This document shows, in pieces, positions 32,101 to 34,994 of a stretch of 34,994 nt of DNA. Numbering within the stretch: the first letter of the stretch is position 1; every line of letters starts with the position of its first letter. The DNA is from an uncultured Verrucomicrobiota bacterium (lineage in GTDB: Bacteria > Verrucomicrobiota > Kiritimatiellia > RFP12 > UBA1067), in NCBI GenBank assembly GCA_945613785.1, contig CALZAJ010000003.1, forward strand, positions 1-34,994, given 5' to 3'. The notes beneath the pieces were generated by a model. The model searched no databases. It was not told where the DNA came from and saw nothing but the letters and a program-made list of their open reading frames with translations. Position numbers and translations under genes: made by a program.

Positions 32101-34994
32101 GCGCATGGACGTAGGCGACCTGCTCGGTCGAGACCGCCGCGACACGGTTCTCCGTGCCAGCTTCGGCCGTCAGCTCGACACGGCCACCACGGCCGACGTA
32201 CTTGACAGCCTTGCCGTTCTCGATCACCGGATACTCGTACATGGAGTAGAGCTCGAGGCCCTCGGCCGAGTCGCCGACGAACGGAATCTCCGAACCCTCG
32301 GCGAGGATGTACTTGTAGGCGGTCGCGCCTTCCGTCGTGTTGCGGACGGTGATGACGGTCGCATTGGTGACCGCGAAGGCCATCACGTCGCCGTCAGCCG
32401 CTTCGTCGGCATCCGGGAAGTTCGGGTCGAGGTCGGCATAGAGCGCTTCCCAGCCGTCGGGCATGCCGTCGTTGTCGGAATCCTGCTTGTCCTTGTCGGT
32501 ACCGAACGAATCCTCGTCGGTGTCGCTGAGACCGTCGTCATCGGAGTCGGTTCCGAGCGCAGCTTGCTGCTGGCCTTCCTCGACGCTGAAGAACTTCGGT
32601 TCGCTGCAGTCCGGAATCTCGTTCTTGTTGGTGTCGCAGTCTTCGATGTAGATTGTGACGGACGGATAGGCCATCATCTCGTCGGTGACCGTGACGTCCG
32701 CCGGCGTGTAGATCGAGACCGCATCGGTGCCGACGTAGTTGGCGTAGCCCCACGGCTCCCAATTGTCGCGCACACCGTTGTTGTTCAAATCGGCGTAGGC
32801 GCGCAGGTAGTAATCGCCCGGCGCAATGCCGCGCAAGGCGACATTGGTCGTCGTCAAATCGTAGTAGTCGCTGATGGACGCGGTGTCGGCAACGCGCATG
32901 CGCGCAGCGGGGGCGCCGGTGAAGTCGGCGTTCTCAAACGCTTCGACCACGATCAGGTTCGTGAGGTCGGACGTACGGGCCGTACCGAAGTAGCGGACGG
33001 ACGCGGCGACATTGCCGTAGCCGGTCGGGATCATCGGATGACGGTTGACGTTGGCGACGTCCATCTGGAACTCGCCCCACTTGCTCCACACCGCGTCATC
33101 GTCGGACTCGTTGTACTTCGCGTTGAGGAGCGCGACACGCCAGAAGTAGTTGGTGTTGTCGTTGAAGATCGCCGAACCGTTCGTCGAGACGCAGCAGCCC
33201 GCGTAGAGGTCAGGCGTGACCGCGTAGACCGAGGTGCCCGCCGTGAGACCCGTGCGGCCCGGCAGCACCGTGACGCCGGAATCGTAGACCATCTCGGTCA
33301 TGTTCGTCGAGGTCCAGACCTGGAGGCGGTAGGCCTTCATCGTCTCGTCGTTGTTGACGAAGCGGAAGGTCGGACGCGCCGAGTAGACCGGCTGGGCGTC
33401 GATCGGTTCGCGGAGCGTCGGGATGGCGCGCTGCGTGCCGAAGGTGTTGACGAAGCTGGAGATGACGAGGTTCGAGGTCGAACCGTCAGGCATCGTGACG
33501 ACCTGCTCGATGTCGTAGCCGACGCTGATCAGCTCGCTGTCGAGGTCCTTCAGGCCAAGCTTCTTGGCGTCCTTGACGAGCCACTTCCAGTCAAGGTCGG
33601 GCTGGGCGATCGTCAGGATGTCGGCTTCCGTGATGTACGGACGGTCATCGAGGACCACCGTGCGCGCCGGAATCGAGCGCATCTGGATCGTCTTGCCTTC
33701 GATCTTGTTCTGGCCGTTGATCTCCTTGCGGCGGACGGTCACCTTGATCGTCTGCTGCGCGACAGGATCCGCCGCGGCTTCACCGCCCTCGGCGCCCGCG
33801 TTGGCGTCGGCGACGGCTTCGATCTCCGTGCGCGCGATCACGCTCGAGGAATCCTTGACCTCGATGACGAGTTCCGGCGTCTTGTGCCAGCCGATCGTCA
33901 CGTTCTGGAGCATGCCATAGGGCTCGCCCTCGGTGAACTGACCGTTGCCGTCGAGGTCGATGAACGCCTCAACCGTGTTGACGCCCTCGCGGACGCGGCC
34001 CTTGGTCGCTTCGCTGACCCAGATGGCCTGCGGCCAGTTCTCGCCGATGCGATAGGTCCAGTCGACGCGGAAGACACAGCCGTCGAGCGACTCGCCGCTA
34101 CCGGCGACCACCAGACCGAGGTCGATGGAGTACTCGCCCGTGCGGTAGTCAATCTTACCGATCAGCGTACGGGACGCGCTGTTGGTCGGCGTGTAGTAGA
34201 TCTCGCCATAGTGGCCGTCGGTATCCGAGACCATCGTCGCGAACTGCTCCCACTCAATCGCCGAATCGACGATTTCGATGTTAGGATTGTAGAGCAGCGC
34301 CTCAAGGTACTCTTCGTACGTACCGGTACGAACTCCGTAGTTTTGATCCTCAGGATCCGTCCAACGATAGTTCTGGTTGGAGGTCATCTTCGTCTTGGAG
34401 AAGATGCCGCTGCCAGGAACGACGCAGCCCGGGTTGAGGAAGCCATGGAGCTTCGCCTCGCCGAAGAAGCCGCCGAGCACGCGCGTGCCGGTCTGGACCT
34501 CGCCAGCGGAGCCCTCGACCATGAAGGTCGCGTCGACACGCGGCGAGGTGCCGGTGTAGGTGCGGACCACGAGGCCGGCGCCGGAGATGTCCTGCACGCC
34601 ATGATAGGTGATGCGGACGCCGATTGCCGGGGTCGGATAGCAGAGGACCTGGAGGTTGCCGTCGAGGAAGCGGTCGATGAGGTCGGCCGCGTAGCTGCCG
34701 CGCCAGGTGAACGCACGGCACTCGGCGAAGTTGGACCAGCCATCCTCGTCCTTGTCGTCGTTCGGATCGTAGACGCCGAGCGAGCTGTAGTTGACGTTGT
34801 ACTGCTTCTCCCACCAGTCTTCCATGAAGTCATGGTCGGTCGCAATCTCGCCGAGGTACTCGTTCGGGCTCAGGTTGGCCGCAATGTCCGCGACGTTCGT
34901 CGGACCGGAGAGGAAGTAATCCACGACCTGCTGGTCATAGCCGGTGCGCGCGAGCAGCGGGTTGAGGAACGGGAAGCCGTTCACCATCCCGTAC
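26138..34994 (-). CDS. Giant exported-type protein with TSP3-like calcium loops and internal duplications (5' end off the window)
   Basis: At least 2,951 residues are visible; the frame stays open to the right edge (Tyr-Gly before the first Met), so the true start is outside. Acidic TSP3/EF-hand-like loops recur, for example DDKDEDGWSNFAE near 34740, DSDDDGLSDTDED near 32540, DSDNDGMPDGWE near 32470, DLDEDGVSDGWELY near 31890, DSDGDDVPDTDDED near 29500, DQDADGVLDGWELY near 28890, DQDGDGLCNYVEY near 28620 and DTDVNGNNLPDAWE near 26690. Between them lie beta-rich Ig- or fibronectin-like modules (for example ARPTFRF and SHPTFKW segments) and a repeated YYLRAYADLNNNG / YYIMAWLDSKN / YYVAAWAVKN motif. 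No catalytic domain, sortase signal or PEP-CTERM was seen at the C-terminus (GFYKVVIEQ). A secreted or surface fibre/adhesin role is a guess; calcium binding is well supported by the loops. Confidence 0.85.
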   Translation of the reverse strand, partial: YGMVNGFPFLNPLLARTGYDQQVVDYFLSGPTNVADIAANLSPNEYLGEIATDHDFMEDWWEKQYNVNYSSLGVYDPNDDKDEDGWSNFAECRAFTWRGSYAADLIDRFLDGNLQVLCYPTPAIGVRITYHGVQDISGAGLVVRTYTGTSPRVDATFMVEGSAGEVQTGTRVLGGFFGEAKLHGFLNPGCVVPGSGIFSKTKMTSNQNYRWTDPEDQNYGVRTGTYEEYLEALLYNPNIEIVDSAIEWEQFATMVSDTDGHYGEIYYTPTNSASRTLIGKIDYRTGEYSIDLGLVVAGSGESLDGCVFRVDWTYRIGENWPQAIWVSEATKGRVREGVNTVEAFIDLDGNGQFTEGEPYGMLQNVTIGWHKTPELVIEVKDSSSVIARTEIEAVADANAGAEGGEAAADPVAQQTIKVTVRRKEINGQNKIEGKTIQMRSIPARTVVLDDRPYITEADILTIAQPDLDWKWLVKDAKKLGLKDLDSELISVGYDIEQVVTMPDGSTSNLVISSFVNTFGTQRAIPTLREPIDAQPVYSARPTFRFVNNDETMKAYRLQVWTSTNMTEMVYDSGVTVLPGRTGLTAGTSVYAVTPDLYAGCCVSTNGSAIFNDNTNYFWRVALLNAKYNESDDDAVWSKWGEFQMDVANVNRHPMIPTGYGNVAASVRYFGTARTSDLTNLIVVEAFENADFTGAPAARMRVADTASISDYYDLTTTNVALRGIAPGDYYLRAYADLNNNGVRDNWEPWGYANYVGTDAVSIYTPADVTVTDEMMAYPSVTIYIEDCDTNKNEIPDCSEPKFFSVEEGQQQAALGTDSDDDGLSDTDEDSFGTDKDKQDSDNDGMPDGWEALYADLDPNFPDADEAADGDVMAFAVTNATVITVRNTTEGATAYKYILAEGSEIPFVGDSAEGLELYSMYEYPVIENGKAVKYVGRGGRVELTAEAGTENRVAAVSTEQVAYVHAQVYAVFGFNPLTAVAGPDAVNTKPFTALDKYLVVRYLESLGICDEKEVNIKNLWKNYTLKPYNTDLDEDGVSDGWELYVMFGPNEMNATTFTNGTAISPWKYGDRASDNDGDTLENYKEYNRGLQPTDPWNKYTVRDELFKSELLTGDPEEFDYLTDAVAKNFGVTPDKYYADDDLDQVHALGEMLGYYLDPTSLADIDLTKAFSDGVTPDYFRSFTDRGVKTYLGKRFNAAEFIEIEARAALGMDALQGAGTASMATGWDYWSAARYGYANTTSNATEVVSDDGAVTTEVWMVEHDFSGKIMPTMNLTLRYAGNDTLAVIVEAFQVNPTFPENGTELQATWNVTAEFSGGIAQVTLAEPTAGSLKQGAALFRAYVVGEAEGGAEAGAPADAQAVEFSYEMTYGTTETTVGWKGGDISIQLGDKNEAFPVIPLVKDDEVYQLIGFVRTKKNGKEITPKGVLLRKYWNNVNRDCVYPEEWMLTEDPEDPDNKAYEFIGLDKMLVEDFDLASDPTTLESVTYEIVRLTVPRIVDGETGALNDNQNTISVTNLNHYTVQVVNEETGEITLQTVDQQVNEEFTIHYSLKRDRANNVIGTADSLVGDTMISFTIPTDGFIYTRFWIEVDGAEFGDEGGFPLTGVARGRKTLDLEELMGSNLDVGTHTVRILLGNDKFGGPDTVVDDETEWSEIAEFSVNAAKNFNGKLDVQVIHPILDSLDGITVAVYESEDLVNPVKIITGQTTGVTNTISGLRENGSYYVAAWAVKNPDDGRANNEIRRPYDAWGYVTRLGETEYGFEPRALLAKLNPSETATVYLQDTDWNDNGIYDRDEDFYEKYGIFNPVAPEFGEIEDPLEGAKDTDDEEPDSDGDDVPDTDDEDPVLDNGGEWLERDVMAYATAKGYLVYIGTGTNKNDAAWYWVSDYLSEDTKLSPTECPIRNGEPAENITSLMSTYYYGKKKQKLFGIGTNVTFQAGSGFKVINTADSSFKDNGYAGYGWQNIVFVHAQVYSKFGFNSNTANGWIPRTEWVNSKNFTKKDKTYVADYLLAVGAITNKKEIVTGYKQIDQDADGVLDGWELYTMFGNDDKGAPAYCRLAAAPHSPWNRDDRSFDADADTLTMYQEYDGGYHPTDPFAGDTGSDGIGDAMAFKYHIKGAGAMDDQDGDGLCNYVEYLLSEVFDLGVKFDPDNAFSVDPFNLDYFYQIGSLYAGEIFTDNDMIEDDWEDEVGTEFSNRFAWDQLTDNDDDGWTNFAERRYRDFAAASTNDTNTVVTSGIAGRPEPTIYLTFYYNGQQVLTTGGNADGETNSGTAGEAQNVAAYAPVVIQTYTSADLVVPDAVYKATPVESLASGKQTLVFAKPESGYVKEGFNSIVAFIDLDNSGTYTPGEPLGFVRGINVGWYSAKGEIELTDVSPVITRADIKTGLSDRFVLYGTEDGDNRNLLPGEPSGGKYERIRVIRTLINGWGVDQVGVANRVIVDKWIELDQRSFFFEGDVLGDNVFDLDWEYFEQEVVKNGYVKEYCGDPTNVTYRIVMGNGTIETDTTNNLFSIATVRHLDSTKNRTRPVAIAPGSEGSIVNASHPTFKWTMNGVNSYSAFRVQILDGAKTIWDSGIRRTPPMASDKTYTFESEAYVGETLENDKNYSWRVTMYNSKFKSDFWSSEGPVFRMSAPANGYVSGSAPVAVKYFGPKAALDDAVVRVAAYGTPDFSGTPVSRTVVTNTSSVTSAKVAHIANALVYGLPRGKYYIMAWLDSKNYGNAYVRDSFESWGYVCSREKSSDAPYAPAAIVVGDTGTSSETALLYIEDTDVNGNNLPDAWEVATNGGKLLNGTDKIDATLPGDAAVMKSLANNLAVKLGAGATGDGLGAQVVYTLSSPKDAALALNVDPNSLSVDESGRLTVESEVDSVTISSIGFEDGKLVIQVDGTQKELATGLYGQLETAPTEVTCVVYHKDTLEADWSKVKSATVKIGADAQAIELPEDNGTSGFYKVVIEQ

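Noticed and set aside
34985..34987. Start codon of the giant protein at 34987
   Set aside because: The frame stays open upstream to the window edge, there is no ribosome site or signal peptide after this Met, and the following sequence begins in mid-domain.

Overview
The window is a gene-dense run of about 35 kb in which every convincing gene lies on the minus strand, mostly 4 to 90 bases apart or overlapping by a few bases. No stretch longer than about 90 bases lacks a gene, and I saw no tRNA, rRNA, CRISPR array, transposase or integrase. The gene set points to a Gram-negative member of the PVC superphylum, most likely a Kiritimatiellota/Verrucomicrobiota-type gut or rumen lineage. The reasons are an outer-membrane secretin, an arabinose-5-phosphate isomerase of Kdo/LPS synthesis, a locus laid out like the Akkermansia Amuc_1098-1102 pilus-associated cluster, coaE next to rho (an order I also recall from Chlamydia), and very large secreted proteins built from TSP3-like calcium loops, InlB-type repeats, MBG-like modules and beta-helix repeats. 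The assignment is inference; no marker gene was compared.

In transcription order (right to left): (1) 34994-26138, the C-terminal 2,950 or so residues of a giant, probably secreted protein whose 5' end is off the window. (2) 26080-22826, acetate kinase, phosphate acetyltransferase and arabinose-5-phosphate isomerase, with a strong hairpin just before ackA and a striking 9-bp-periodic CTAG array between ackA and pta. (3) 22806-14769, the pilus/secretin block: a small exported protein (Amuc_1102-like), a PilM-PilN fusion, a PilO-like Amuc_1100-type protein, a membrane protein with a four-cysteine cluster and calcium loops (Amuc_1099 position), and a secretin with its own sigma70-type promoter. 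(4) 14754-12634, coaE and rho. (5) 12607-8459, an exported InlB-repeat protein, followed 4 bases later by uvrA (8454-5608). (6) 5557-314, a large exported subtilisin-family protease with a beta-helix C-terminal half, then the start of recA (289-1).

The pilus block is the functional centre. PilM/PilN, PilO-like and secretin proteins would form the inner-membrane-to-outer-membrane alignment part of a type IV pilus or type II secretion-like machine; motor ATPases, platform protein and pilins are not in the window. The other large exported proteins could be surface structures or secreted products, but nothing here shows they use that machine. Acetate formation from acetyl-CoA with ATP gain (Pta-AckA) fits a fermentative anaerobe. 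Of the non-coding signals, the three that stand out are the CTAG array, a perfect 32-bp palindrome inside the protease gene, and the hairpin before ackA.
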